Part shown: piece by piece, positions 49,285 through 59,145 of the stretch
Layout of the letters: each line of letters starts with the position of its first letter
Numbering within the stretch: the first letter of the stretch is position 1
NCBI GenBank assembly: GCA_040766585.1
Contig: JAXGQE010000001.1
Location: 124,001 to 188,000 of the forward strand
Origin: JAXGQE01 sp040766585
GTDB lineage: Bacteria > Bacillota > SLNR01
Direction: 5' to 3'
DNA length: 64,000 nucleotides
Translations under genes and position numbers: made by a program
Notes under the pieces: model-generated
What the model saw: only the letters and a program-made list of their open reading frames with translations
Told to the model about the DNA's origin: nothing
Databases searched by the model: none

Positions 49285-50571
49285 TTATACAGGAACGAAC
49301 AGATTCAGTACAGCCAATCCATTTAAAACGATTCCAGCCAGCAGTGTGGCCAGCGGGGCTGCCGCCAGTCGGCTGACCGGCCGCCCGGCTGCTTCATTGA
49401 TGAGATAGAACGACAAAACCAGAAATACCCCCAAAGACTGAGCCATCTTATCCCCCACCAGAATGGCTCCATACAGGATCCCTGTTTCCATGGCCAATGT
49501 CATGGCCTTCACCATGTTCTGTGCAATTTCCGAAAAAGCCGGTAGACGACTCAGGAATCTGCCGATCTGTAATGTACCCGATACTTCCACCAGGACAGCC
49601 GTAGCTCCGACGGCAAACGCAACGTAAATATTGGGGCTGTAATAAGCCAGAGAAGGGCCTCCAATTCCCATCACCGAGTAAATCCCAGTCATGAGTATGG
49701 TCGTCACCCGGATCGGCAGAAAGCCAATATCATCGATCAGATCTGCTATTGCTGCACTGGCTATGTTTCCTTCTTTTAGGGCAAATACAGAAACAGGCGT
49801 TTTTCCAAAGAGACGCAGATAACACAGTGTCGCAATGATGCCTCCGGTTACCATAAGATAAGGCAGGTTTTTCTTGAGATATCTTCCCCGTGCCAAGAAC
49901 AGATCCTCTTCCATGTTTTCATTGTGTGGTGATGTCGATTCACTGCCTTTTTCTTTTTGAGGTCTTAAAATAGCCGCAGACCCAAAGAGACAGGTAATAC
50001 TGGCCAGCATCACCGCGGCTTCTGGGGCAAAGCGAGGGAGATAGAGAACGGTTAGCTGCCGGATAATCAATGCCGCCGTTAGAGAGAACAATCCGGCCGA
50101 TAGTCCAAACTGATAGACTATGGCCAATACTGGGAAGAATGAGAATGCCGTCATCAAAGGAATACCCAGGGCTGAGAGGGGCGATAGAAAATCCACGGGC
50201 AGTCGTGTCGCCGCGGATAAGACTGCGTGCAATCCCAGACTAACCCCAAGACCCCAAACTGCACCAACAAAAGTCGCTGCCCATACCGAATCAATCATGG
50301 CTCCAATGGCTCCCCCTGCAATGAAAAGCAATGGACCGTTCATCAATCCCGTAGCCAAAGCCAGCGGAACACCGCTGCCCAGAACAACCCCAATGCTCAA
50401 TCCAAACACCAAAGTCGCCAATTCTCTGCGAGTGATCTTGCCATCCCGAAAATCCCCCAAAATCGGGCGGAGGGCATTGAAATAGATCCCCATGGATCGG
50501 TTGGCGATAAACGCGGTCAGGGCTGTCGCCGTGACAATCAGGATAACTTTTAATGGGGTCAAATCATTCAT
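49285..50571 (-). CDS. YhfT-like multi-pass membrane protein
   Basis: A 428-residue protein with about ten to twelve helices and a charged middle loop (~205-230). The N-terminal ANRSMGIYFNALRPILGDFRDGKITRRELATLVFGLSIG matches what I recall of E. coli YhfT, an uncharacterised permease-like protein. The glycine-rich GAIGAMIDSVW and GIGGPSLAYYSP stretches suggest a transport pathway. Reads toward the ADP-ribosylglycohydrolase-like gene, 108 bp away; in E. coli yhfT lies in a catabolic operon. Substrate unknown. Confidence 0.6.
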   Translation of the reverse strand: MNDLTPLKVILIVTATALTAFIANRSMGIYFNALRPILGDFRDGKITRRELATLVFGLSIGVVLGSGVPLALATGLMNGPLLFIAGGAIGAMIDSVWAATFVGAVWGLGVSLGLHAVLSAATRLPVDFLSPLSALGIPLMTAFSFFPVLAIVYQFGLSAGLFSLTAALIIRQLTVLYLPRFAPEAAVMLASITCLFGSAAILRPQKEKGSESTSPHNENMEEDLFLARGRYLKKNLPYLMVTGGIIATLCYLRLFGKTPVSVFALKEGNIASAAIADLIDDIGFLPIRVTTILMTGIYSVMGIGGPSLAYYSPNIYVAFAVGATAVLVEVSGTLQIGRFLSRLPAFSEIAQNMVKAMTLAMETGILYGAILVGDKMAQSLGVFLVLSFYLINEAAGRPVSRLAAAPLATLLAGIVLNGLAVLNLFVPV

Positions 50572-51000
50572 TCTCCCTATCCACCTCGGGTACGAAGCTC
50601 TTTCTTCTACTGATTAAAATAACGAAAACCGATTCACAGAATTAAAGAAACAACTTCATAGCTTTCTGGGAATGACCTTCATCGCATCTTTCGGTCCCGT
50701 ATGTTACTATATGGGTGCCATTATCAGTTAAATAACATAGAATCTTTCTTGGAATATCTTTCTAAATCAAAGCCCCGAATCCTTTTACTCGGAGCTCCTC
50801 AAGTATAAAGTCTTTTCCATTCTCTTAAAGAGAATCACTCCTAGCAAGAAGTATCTTTCTTTGTCTCATTTCAGCAAAACCTAACGGCTTTAGGTATTGT
50901 TATTCTCTCTGAATATCCTGCACTTCTATTCCTCTAAGAATCATGAACAATTCTATTCATTGTGATTCACCGACAATTCGATTGAAGGTTATTCAAGAAG
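50572..51000. other. Intergenic stretch without recognised gene
   Basis: AT-rich, no frame with a ribosome-binding site. Includes the presumed promoter region of the YhfT-like gene. Nothing further can be supported. Confidence 0.5.
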
Positions 51001-51035
51001 CAAACAAAGAGACCCTGCGGCGATTTTCGCAAGGT
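51001..51035 (-). terminator. Terminator after tRNA remnant A
   Basis: Minus-strand ACCTTGCG pairs with CGCAGGGT (one G-U pair, 8-nt loop), followed by CTCTTTGTTTGCTTC. It begins 11 bp after the remnant's CCA end. Confidence 0.6.
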
Positions 51036-51046
51036 CCTCGTATTCC

Positions 51047-51092
51047 TGGAGCCGATGATGGGACTCGAACCCGGGACACCCTGATTAAGAGT
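51047..51092 (-). other. tRNA 3'-half remnant A (Lys anticodon loop, chimeric end)
   Basis: Minus-strand sequence from an ACTCTTAATC anticodon loop through the T arm GGGTTCGAGTCCC to ATCATCGGCTCCA. No D arm or 5' acceptor strand upstream. The anticodon-to-T-arm part equals remnant B, the 3' end equals remnant C, so it is a hybrid of the two. Confidence 0.7.
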
Positions 51093-51188
51093 TGAATGAT
51101 GGTGCATACATACTGATACCCATATTTGCACAAAGCATTGTTTTACTTGGGATTCCCTCATTCTTATACTGCCATTAGCAACATTAAG

Positions 51189-51314
51189 ATACATATAGTT
51201 ACTGCAAAGCGGGCGACGATTGGGCGAAGCTCATCTTTGTAGACGCAGCGGATTCCTTCAAGCGGATGATCCAGAACGGTCACTTTAACCATCGCCATGG
51301 AGGTTACGTTCATT
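51189..51314 (-). pseudogene. Unidentified coding fragment
   Basis: A short minus-strand frame (MNVTSMAMVKVTVLDH..., about 40 codons) has good coding character and then runs into the region of remnant A, where it loses sense. It may be the truncated end of a transposase or other gene. No family can be named. Confidence 0.25.
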
Positions 51315-52072
51315 TAATCATTCTCATTACTTGTGTTCGTTGCATAGTTACTACCATCCTGGCCATCGTTAATCGGCTTGGCATTCTTCAAAGTTCTAAC
51401 AATCATCCCGGAACCTAACCCGATAAGGGGTATAGACCAAACTTTGTCAAGCAACCATAGATTTTCATCAATCCAATCAGGTAAAGAAAGAAAGAACAGC
51501 TGTTCATATGAAAAAGCTATTACAAGAAACAACAGTCCAATGAAACCTGCCGTATAGAATTTCCAAAAATTATGGCCTGTTATCCCGGCTGATCCCGTAG
51601 CCTGCCAAATAATGATGATCAGCACCACCATTAGCAAAGTTCCACCGGGAACACTGCCTTTGCTACCGACTTTTATTAACAGCATGATCATGCCCGGAAC
51701 CAGCATGTGTGCCAGATAGATGGTTTGCTTTCTGTCAGTTAACATTCTCCGTATACCATAACCAAAAAGCGGTGCAATCAGCACAAATACCATCCCTTGG
51801 TAGTTCAACAGCCAGTGCCATTGAAACCAAATCTCCCCTCTCTGCCGAAATATAATGATGGACATAAAGATAAGAACACCCAGAGCGTTGACCAAATAGT
51901 ATCTTGGGAAATGTTCTACTGGGTATCTCAGGTTCACAATGATCTCCCAAACGAATAACAATAGAATTATCTGAAAGAGAAATATTTCATTCAAAAACAG
52001 GTAATATACGAGCAAAGTAGCACTGAGCCCCAATAAGTGGATAAGATATCTGTTTCGCATTTTTTTATCCAT
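51314..52072 (-). CDS. Hypothetical polytopic membrane protein
   Basis: A 252-residue protein with about seven to eight hydrophobic helices and a hydrophilic asparagine-rich C-terminal tail. Family not recognised. GAGGGAG 9 nt before the ATG at 52072; an upstream in-frame TTG is too close to another purine run. It starts 33 bp after the secreted PHP hydrolase gene and is probably co-transcribed with it. Confidence 0.65.
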   Translation of the reverse strand: MDKKMRNRYLIHLLGLSATLLVYYLFLNEIFLFQIILLLFVWEIIVNLRYPVEHFPRYYLVNALGVLIFMSIIIFRQRGEIWFQWHWLLNYQGMVFVLIAPLFGYGIRRMLTDRKQTIYLAHMLVPGMIMLLIKVGSKGSVPGGTLLMVVLIIIIWQATGSAGITGHNFWKFYTAGFIGLLFLVIAFSYEQLFFLSLPDWIDENLWLLDKVWSIPLIGLGSGMIVRTLKNAKPINDGQDGSNYATNTSNEND

Positions 52073-52104
52073 TCGACTATCTCCCTCAGTACCATCCGTC
52101 TCTA

Positions 52105-53745
52105 TCAATTGCTCCCTCTCGAGAAGAATATAGGATTCGTATAGGCTTTACCAATATAGGTTGATCCTGCTTCAGTTGTATGCAATACTGTAATCTCAAT
52201 CCGGTAATATCCTTTTGAATTTAATTTTGGATACATAGTATGAGTACTGGAAAAGGATTTGCTGGTAGAAGTGGATGTGGAAGGGGCCATATCGTAAGTC
52301 CGTACTGTATTATCTACAGTATCGTATTTGACAATTCGGACATTAGTGATCTGACGAGTGTATCCCCCAATCGCTTCATGCAAAATGTTCAGTGTAATTG
52401 TACTACCGTTGACCACCCCGTTTGTCACGCCCATTGCATAGGTAGTTGAGTTCGAGTACAGTGAGAAACTGGACCATGTATGGGTATTCAAGGCAAAACT
52501 AACCTTCCGGGAATTGACAGCCGTCTTGATGCTGGAACCACTTGATGTTACTCCATACAGCCATGTGATTCCCTTACCAACAGAAGAAGCGCTATGTGCA
52601 TCGCTTCCTCCCAGACCAATTTCATAGCTGCCGCTCGGTACGGTTGAACTGATCCCAGTTCTTAACATAAGATCCCAATCATTAATATTGCCTTGATAGG
52701 GAAGCCCGCTGGCGCCCAATTCCGTCACTTTCATTCCACTGGTCTGCAAGTCCGAATCAGTCCAAGAATAACTTGATGCCGGATGAGCAGGACCTCCAAG
52801 GGCTCCCTGTGCGTTCAAGGTTGACATATAGTTTGAAAGCGTGTTCGTTCCAGGGATAAAACCTGTAAGTCCTACAGTTATCATATGATCATTTGTTGAA
52901 GACGTTGTTAGCTCAAGATTCTTTCCTCCCGTGACATAAGGATAAGTTGACTGCAGGTTATCAATTTCATTGTTCCGAGATGTCCAAAGCGACAGCACCA
53001 TCATATCATTGTGATCCGTAAAACTGATGGCCTTTCTTTGGGTCGATGACCCCAAAGCATTTTGCGCTGCAGCAATCATCTCATTTACATACGAGTATGC
53101 ATCGTTGCTGCTGGGACGGGCATGCGTATGCATATCCGCTCTTGACCAGCCGCTTGGAACTGCAAGAATTATTTTCTCTCCCGGGTCGGCTTCTTCCTCC
53201 AGGAAAGCAGGCGCCTCAGCATAGTATCCGCCAGACTGATCCTGCGCTTCATAGGTTTTGCCGTTCATTTCATAGACAATGACACCTTTAATCCGGTACA
53301 CTTGATCCGGACGCACATCATCCAGAAGTTCATCCATGGGGATTGTCACCATCTCGTAATATGTAAGCCCCAGGTTTTCCGACATGAAGTCTTCTGCTGT
53401 TTTTGCATCGTCTGGCAGTTCCACTCTGGAGAAGAAAGCAGATTTGAATTCAGAAGTCGTATAGGGAGTATTGAGTGGTTTCAATACCGCATCTACCGGA
53501 ATGCTTGTGAGTAATGTATTCGTATCTACCCGGAATAGGTCAATCCTTTGAATGTGGATATCAGCATCGTTATTGTTTCCTGCGACCACATCGACACATA
53601 CATAATCCGAAGGATGCTCAATGTAATCCTGTACCTGGACACAAAACATGATTTCCGGTTCTGACCCGAGCGTCGTGCCGATCGAAGGGAACAGTAAGAA
53701 GGCTACCAGCATAGCAATCAATACTCTTTGCATGGTGCTCTTCAT
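52105..53745 (-). CDS. Secreted PHP-domain metallohydrolase
   Basis: A 546-residue exported protein with signal peptide (~1-27, MKSTMQRVLIAMLVAFLLF...). The PHP signature is complete: RADMHTHARPS, ISFTDHNDM, GPAHPASS and GLGGSDAH, which together bind a trinuclear metal site as in phosphoesterases and CehA/McbA proteins. The N-terminal ~190 residues and the serine/threonine-rich C-terminal ~130 residues look like beta-sandwiches. Likely a phosphoesterase acting outside the cell. GGAG 7 nt before the ATG at 53745 decides the start. Confidence 0.82.
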   Translation of the reverse strand: MKSTMQRVLIAMLVAFLLFPSIGTTLGSEPEIMFCVQVQDYIEHPSDYVCVDVVAGNNNDADIHIQRIDLFRVDTNTLLTSIPVDAVLKPLNTPYTTSEFKSAFFSRVELPDDAKTAEDFMSENLGLTYYEMVTIPMDELLDDVRPDQVYRIKGVIVYEMNGKTYEAQDQSGGYYAEAPAFLEEEADPGEKIILAVPSGWSRADMHTHARPSSNDAYSYVNEMIAAAQNALGSSTQRKAISFTDHNDMMVLSLWTSRNNEIDNLQSTYPYVTGGKNLELTTSSTNDHMITVGLTGFIPGTNTLSNYMSTLNAQGALGGPAHPASSYSWTDSDLQTSGMKVTELGASGLPYQGNINDWDLMLRTGISSTVPSGSYEIGLGGSDAHSASSVGKGITWLYGVTSSGSSIKTAVNSRKVSFALNTHTWSSFSLYSNSTTYAMGVTNGVVNGSTITLNILHEAIGGYTRQITNVRIVKYDTVDNTVRTYDMAPSTSTSTSKSFSSTHTMYPKLNSKGYYRIEITVLHTTEAGSTYIGKAYTNPIFFSRGSN

Positions 53746-53910
53746 GACATCACTCCATTTTTCTTGATAAGTCACATTGAATTCCATGCATATATTTCTA
53801 TCATTACTAAAATATTCCTACAATAATATTCAGAATTTTTTTACTTTTACTAACATGCAATAGTTCTTTCACGGAGAGTGTTAGATGAATAATTTCCAGC
53901 ATAAATGCAA

Positions 53911-53940
53911 AAATTAAAAACGGCGCAAATCCGCGCCGTT
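53911..53940 (-). terminator. Terminator after tRNA-Lys remnant B
   Basis: AACGGCGC/GCGCCGTT stem with a 6-nt loop, followed on the minus strand by TTTTAATTTTTG. It stands 12 bp after the CCA end of the tRNA remnant, as terminators of real tRNA genes do. Confidence 0.85.
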
Positions 53941-53952
53941 ACTAGTTTTCTT

Positions 53953-54002
53953 TGGTGGGCCATCAGGGACTCGAACCCGGGACACCCTGATTAAGAGTCA
54001 GC
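53953..54002 (-). other. tRNA-Lys(CTT) 3'-half remnant B
   Basis: Minus-strand CTGA-CTCTTAA-TCAG anticodon arm (anticodon CTT), GGGTTCGAGTCCC T arm, and ATGGCCCACCA 3' end. The matching GGGCCAT 5' strand and D arm are absent; upstream is unrelated AT-rich DNA. Such 3' halves are what integrases leave at tRNA attachment sites. Confidence 0.75.
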
Positions 54003-54441
54003 CTTTATGTTATTTATACAATATTGTATAATCCCATGATTGATTATCCTGTAAGGGTTTCAGCGATTATTATGATTACTGAATCCTGCCTTTTTTTACC
54101 CCGTGCGGTGCAATCCGTTAGCAAAATGGTTAGCAACTTTTGCAGACAGATCTAATGCATGACTCCCTGCTGATTACGATTCAGCTTAAGTCCAATCTTA
54201 CATATGATTCGCTATCATCATGTCTAAGTAAATCAATGGTTTAAACACTTCTAACGAATCGTGAAATCAGTGCTATTCAAGAAAAATGGCAACGATTTGG
54301 AAACGGTTATTCACTATCCGTTCTTCACGATTCACAGCGGTATTTCATGATGTGTATGAGTGTCCCTCGACAGGCATAACTCGATTCTACATTTTGCTGC
54401 TGCTTCTCTCCCATGAGAATGTCAGACCAAGTGAGGGGATC
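54003..54441. other. Non-coding scar region with integration-type repeats
   Basis: No gene. Holds GGTTAGCAAC/GTTAGCAAAA repeats near 54117-54136, a partial copy of remnant C (54166-54192), and from about 54265 a segment similar to 60440-60560 that continues into the decayed copy of the 517-residue gene. Confidence 0.5.
54166..54192 (-). repeat. Partial duplicate of tRNA-Thr remnant C
   Basis: The 26 bases around CTGATTACGATTCAGCTTAAG repeat 60340-60366. Only the anticodon arm part is left; the T arm is missing. Confidence 0.6.
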
Positions 54442-55947
54442 TCACTGCTCAATGCTGCCAGATTCCAGATCGCTCTGGTCTCCCTTGTCCCCTTCTTGCC
54501 ACACATTCAATGCTTTGTGCAGTTTTACAATCATTTCCTCTTTGTTCACCGGCAACCGCTCCAGATCCTCCCACTCCAATCCTTCCCATACAATCTCCGT
54601 GTTAATCCGCCTATAACACTGGAATATACCTTTTCATCCATCGCTGCATTTCATCTTTTTGAAATCTCCTGATGTATATCCCATACTGTAGAACGATTCC
54701 TCTTCTTCCACCAGAGCAACACTGAGGCACTTGCTGAATTGGGTTCTCATAGTAGATGTTTGGTTTCTTATACTCCAACTGGCTGCATAAAAGAATCTGA
54801 AGCTCAATGGTCATCTTCCGCACTCCAATGATCACTGTATGCCTTCCTGCCATCTCTTAGTTTCTCCTTCCATATGCTTCCATGAATGAGCTCAGAAGAT
54901 AACGATGTTCCAGGAACAATTCTTCGGTTATAGTATCTGCTTCAATCACCAGCACAGTCACTTCACTGTCTTCTTCTCCAAGGTTATATACATCCATATT
55001 AGCTTCTGAGCATTTTCAATACTGCCAAGGTGCCTGTAATGATCTGATATCAAATATTCCTTGATTTGATTAAGAAAAGATCCTTTTTCGATGTCTGCTG
55101 CATCATAACGATTCACTTTTTGGGGCTTCTTTTTCGCCAATCCATGAAAAATATGTCCGGCCAATCCAAGCCTTTCCACACATGCTCATATTCATGAAGC
55201 CCATTACCCAGGATATGCTTTTTTGAGCCAGGGGTGATATCATCCTGAAAGACATCCGGCTTAAAGGCTTTGGTATACAGAGCATTCTCATGTTCGATCA
55301 GTGCATATACCGGGGCAACATCTCCTATCAGTTCCTGGAATGTATGAATGGCAAGAGCGCTCAGAAGTATCTGAAGGGAGCTGACATCTTGTCCACACAT
55401 ATCACTGTGTGCAATCTTTTTTGCCATCTCATCCAACCAATATCTTGCAGCTTTTCTTTTTGCTGCAATACTTCAGGATGAAATCTGCAAATAGTTCCCT
55501 ATGCTTTAAGAGCATACTCATCGTTAACACATTTTACTTGTATCAGCAAAACGGTTTCTCGTCGTAAATCCGGATCACGCACATATATACTTTCATGGGT
55601 ACTAATGGATTTTCTATTCCTCCGATATGTGTGTATACCCTTCATCCATGATCGACTTTTTTTGTCTTCAATGAAACCGTTCATCCTATCCCGCATCATC
55701 TCATACCGATGCGCCCCGTATAAATTTGCATTGGGCTTAATAACGATGACATCATTTGCATTTTAGCATTAATCTTATTAATAGAATCATTGACACAGCC
55801 AATAGAAATAATACTGTCCATCCAACCCGCCAAGATTGAATCCATGACCAGCGTTCATATTGCCCTAATAACGGTGCGATTGCGATGAATATTTAAAAAT
55901 GAAGGCCAATAAACCAAGCAAGCCTTTACTATTCCTTTGTATTTCAT
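54442..55947 (-). pseudogene. Decayed copy of the 517-residue membrane protein gene
   Basis: Conserved pieces occur in order in different frames: a two-helix N-terminal part (55752-55947, one frameshift), DPDLRRETVLLIQ (near 55540), VYALIEHENALYTKAFKPDVFQDDITP and EYEHVWKGLDWPDIFFMDWRK (55113-55340), KKPQKVNRYDAADIEKGSFLNQIKEYLISDHYR (55000-55130), and KMTIELQILLCSQLEYKKPNIYYE plus QKDEMQRWMKRYIP (54620-54830). Each matches the protein at 60613-62166. At least five frame breaks make it non-functional. Confidence 0.8.
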
Positions 55948-55955
55948 GTTTTTCA

Positions 55956-56288
55956 TCACTGCGCAAATACCTTACCTCCTTGAATACAACTTAACTTATA
56001 TGTAAACAACAGCTTATCAACCAATCTCAATGAGATGCTATCTATACCATTTTTTAATAAAAATTCGGGCTTCAGTATGTGTACTTCCAACGAATATAAC
56101 GAATAATAAATGCCCCAACTATCGAAATTATTAATCCTACTAAGAAAACGTTTGACATTTAACAACAATTTCAGAGGATTTGGAGTTCCTGAATATGTAA
56201 ACCTTATCAGGCTGATTAGAAATAGAATAATATTGAAATAGTTTATCATTATCATTAATCTGCCCGTAAATCCTCTTCTTTTATTCAT
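55956..56288 (-). CDS. Small protein after Rhs tip 1, possible immunity gene
   Basis: A 110-residue protein with one hydrophobic helix near the N-terminus (INYFNIILFLISLI) and an otherwise basic, hydrophobic sequence without known family. It follows the Rhs tip 1 by 25 bp. Position and AT-rich composition fit an immunity gene; this is inference only. Confidence 0.45.
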   Translation of the reverse strand: MNKRRGFTGRLMIMINYFNIILFLISLIRFTYSGTPNPLKLLLNVKRFLSRINNFDSWGIYYSLYSLEVHILKPEFLLKNGIDSISLRLVDKLLFTYKLSCIQGGKVFAQ

Positions 56289-56313
56289 AGGTCCAATCCT
56301 CCTGATACAAAAT

Positions 56314-57650
56314 CTACATCTTGAATTTAAACCAAACTAGGAGATAATCCGGGACGATTCGACCATGATTGAGTGCTCTGGCTGGTGAATGGATGTATCG
56401 GCTGCAGCCATCATATATCAATCCTGATGTGTAACCTGCCAAACTCCCCGCTCCTGCCCCTACAGAAGTTTTAACTCCAACTTCGAGTAGCATATTCGTC
56501 GTGACTGCAAATCCATTTTCTAAACCATCTATTTTCCCAACCGTTCCTCCAACCATATATCCAAGGGTTGTAGTCGTCAAATCTTTCGCCCATTTCCCCA
56601 CATTAAAACTCTTTCCTGTAGACTCCCATTCTCTTTTTGCCATATTGAAGTGAAAACATGAGTACAGTTCTCTGCCGGTTATTTTAACTAATGCCGCAGT
56701 TGGAGCTGCTGCTGACATGACCATTGTTACTCCTGACGCCGCCATTCCGCCGTACAGTGCACCTCCAATTGCAGCTGACAGAAGACCATCACTCCAATTC
56801 TTACCCTCTAATGAATTAGAGATTATTCTTCCTATACTTCCCCCCACTGCACCGATGAGAGACCGCTGCAATCGGACCTATTACCCATATCTCCCCTTCA
56901 GCATCTTGTCTCACCACAGGATTGTTGTCGCAGTAGGCAAAGAGGTTCTTGTCAGTCAAGCCCATGGGTGTGAAGCAGGATACCGATGCCTGGTCCGCAT
57001 TGATGAACCGCCCAACCTCTGGATCGTAATAGCGGCTGTTCAGGTAGTAGAGCCCTGTCTCCGTGTCGTAACGGTAGCTCCGGTAGCGATAGGGATTGAG
57101 AGCGCCAACGGTTGAAGCCTGAGACCCGGTGATGCTGAATATTTTACCCCAGCTGTCGTAGGTGTATTCCACCACCACAGCACCGGTGCTATCCAGGATG
57201 CGAATGATGTCACCCTGGGCGTTTTTCACATAATAGTAATTCACTCCGTTGTGCTTGAATCCGAACAGGTCCCCCGCCCCGTTATAGTAATAGTAGAGGG
57301 TGTTGGTCCCGTCACTTTCCCAGGTCACCCGGTTTCCTACCAGGTGGTAGTTGGTGACAGTGCTTCCCACGGTCTTCTTTGTCCGGATCCCCCCGGTCGT
57401 TGTATTCATAGGATGCACTGAGTCCGGTCTTTGCGGCACTTACCAGCTGCCGCCCCCGATCCCATGTGAAGGTCAGGCCATTAATGTAGCTTAAAGGATT
57501 CCCTATACTGTCGTATGTAATGGACGCCCCGTCATAGCCGGTCAGCTTATCCTCCCACACCGCATCGTAACTGTACCCGATGGTAGCTATCAGAGTTACC
57601 GGATCACCGATTGTGTAGTCATACTCTTTCTTGTCCAGTATAGGTATGAC
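56314..57650 (-). pseudogene. Displaced Rhs C-terminal module 1 (frameshifted)
   Basis: Begins abruptly inside an Rhs protein (stop codon directly upstream at 57651) and runs through the YD-repeat core to the marker NPYRYRSYRYDTETGLYYLNSRYYDPEVGRFINADQ region, then into a variable tip with GGSIGRIISNSLEGKNWSDGLLSAAIGGALYGGM. Two frame breaks: one extra C in the run at 57389-57394 (six versus five in the other copies) and one near 56860-56885 at the start of the tip. No start signal. Looks like an orphan tip left by recombination. Confidence 0.8.
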
Positions 57651-57684
57651 CTACGCCTCCAAAAGAGGCTTAGGAAATTCAAAG

Positions 57685-58299
57685 TCATTTGCCGATTGAC
57701 ACTTTTGTGCCATTTATGAGCAGATAATATTCATCTGTGAAGTTCTCTACAAAAGAAAATAATAGAATGGTTTTTATGTCAGCATTACCTATTTCTGCAA
57801 TAATGTTTCTAACTTGTTCATTGTTGCTATCAACAACATTTATTTCGTTTTCTTTAGTAATAATTGTCCCAACAACATAGTAATCGTTAGTTCCAGAAAC
57901 ATTATAGACATCAAAATTTCCGTCTTTATTAAATTTATGTAGTACTTTTTTCACTGAAAACAAGCTAGGTATTTTGTATCCCTTTGTGGATTTTGGAACA
58001 ATAAAATGACCCCCTGAACTACTGCCTTTTGAATAGATTACCATGCTTGAACCGTTTCCTTGGATTACATCATCAACTGTACCGCCTTGGTAATATTTGA
58101 GGACACTTCTAGGGGATTCGAAACTTAAAACATAGTTTTCCACAGGAATTAGGAATGATATAGAGCATATAATTACAGCTAAACCCCAGAAAATTACTAC
58201 TATAATTTTAGTCTGAATAAGTTTTCTTTTTCCCATATTAACGAAAATTAATGTGAATATTACTCCCCAAAATATGATTCTAAGAATCCCATAAAACAT
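57685..58299 (-). CDS. Membrane-anchored protein after Rhs tip 2, possible immunity gene
   Basis: A 204-residue protein with two N-terminal helices (~4-22, ~32-52) and a ~150-residue outer domain rich in Lys, Asn and Ser (VLHKFNKDGNFDVYNVSG). No known family. It starts 21 bp after the stop of Rhs tip 2 and is clearly more AT-rich than the Rhs core. Candidate immunity protein for that tip. Confidence 0.55.
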   Translation of the reverse strand: MFYGILRIIFWGVIFTLIFVNMGKRKLIQTKIIVVIFWGLAVIICSISFLIPVENYVLSFESPRSVLKYYQGGTVDDVIQGNGSSMVIYSKGSSSGGHFIVPKSTKGYKIPSLFSVKKVLHKFNKDGNFDVYNVSGTNDYYVVGTIITKENEINVVDSNNEQVRNIIAEIGNADIKTILLFSFVENFTDEYYLLINGTKVSIGK

Positions 58300-58320
58300 T
58301 TCTGTTCACCATCCCTTCAC

Positions 58321-59103
58321 CTAATTCGCAGGCTGCGGCGATGACACCAGATAGTTATGGCTTCGCCCTTGCGCATAGACAAAAATTGGTTTTGAGGAGT
58401 CTCCTTTCGAAGATGTAGTAGTAGATGTTCTTTTTCCTGTTTTTACTGTAATTGGTGATGGGTCAAGAATTATCTGTATAGGAGGTGGTGCAACTTGATG
58501 AACAGTAGTTGCTTCAACTCCAAATGTTGATTTCACGAAACTGGAAATTGCGGTTCCAACTGATTTAAAAAAGCTACCTATCTCTTGCCAGAACATACCA
58601 TTGGGATCAGCTCTATTAACTGGGTTATTGCCACAATATGAAAACATATTGTTCCCAAGGATCCCCTGCTCCCGTGGAAATGCATATCCATCCGCATTGA
58701 TGAACCGCCCAACCTCCGGATCATAATAGCGGCTGTTCAGGTAGTATAGGCCTGTCTCCGTGTCGTAGCGATAACTCCGGTAGCGATAGGGATTGAGAGC
58801 ACCAACGGTTGAAGCCTGAGACCCTGTGATGCTGAATATTTTTCCCCAGGTATCGTAGGTGTATTCCACCACCACAGCACCGGTATCATCCAGGATGCGG
58901 ATGATGTCGCCCTGGGCGCTTTTCACATAGTAGTAATTCACTCCATTGTGCTTGACCCCTAACAGGTCCCCCGCCCCATTATAGTAATAGTAGAGGGTTT
59001 GGTCCCGTCACTCTCAGATCACCCGGTTTCCTACCAGGTGGTAGTTGGTGACAGTGCTTCCCACGGTCTTCTTCGTCCGGATCCCCCGGTCGTTGTATTC
59101 ATC
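58321..59103 (-). pseudogene. Displaced Rhs C-terminal module 2
   Basis: A third copy of the YD core, abruptly joined at 59103 (after TTGTATTCAT) to unrelated DNA. Small deletions near 58996-59025 break the frame, leaving an open frame from 58941. After GRFINADGYAFPREQG the tip reads DPNGMFWQEIGSFFKSVGTAISSFVKSTFG and ends with a Ser/Thr-rich stretch. Without the large N-terminal part it cannot be exported as an Rhs toxin, so it is a silent tip reservoir or debris. Confidence 0.8.
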
Positions 59104-59145
59104 GACGGAATATTTTGGTCCCGAATTGTTTTACTACAGGAACCC

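Noticed and set aside
50967..51194. 75-codon minus-strand frame reading through tRNA remnant A
   Set aside because: The translation (GVPGSSPIIGSR) is the tRNA T arm read as protein, a known annotation artefact.
53953..54002. Complete tRNA-Lys gene
   Set aside because: Anticodon arm, T arm and CCA are present but no D arm or 5' acceptor strand can be found upstream, and the T stem has a mismatch.
59104..59140. Shared sequence with 62465-62490 as a further repeat
   Set aside because: The likeness (TGGTCCC and AATT nearby) is about 20 imperfect bases and could be chance.
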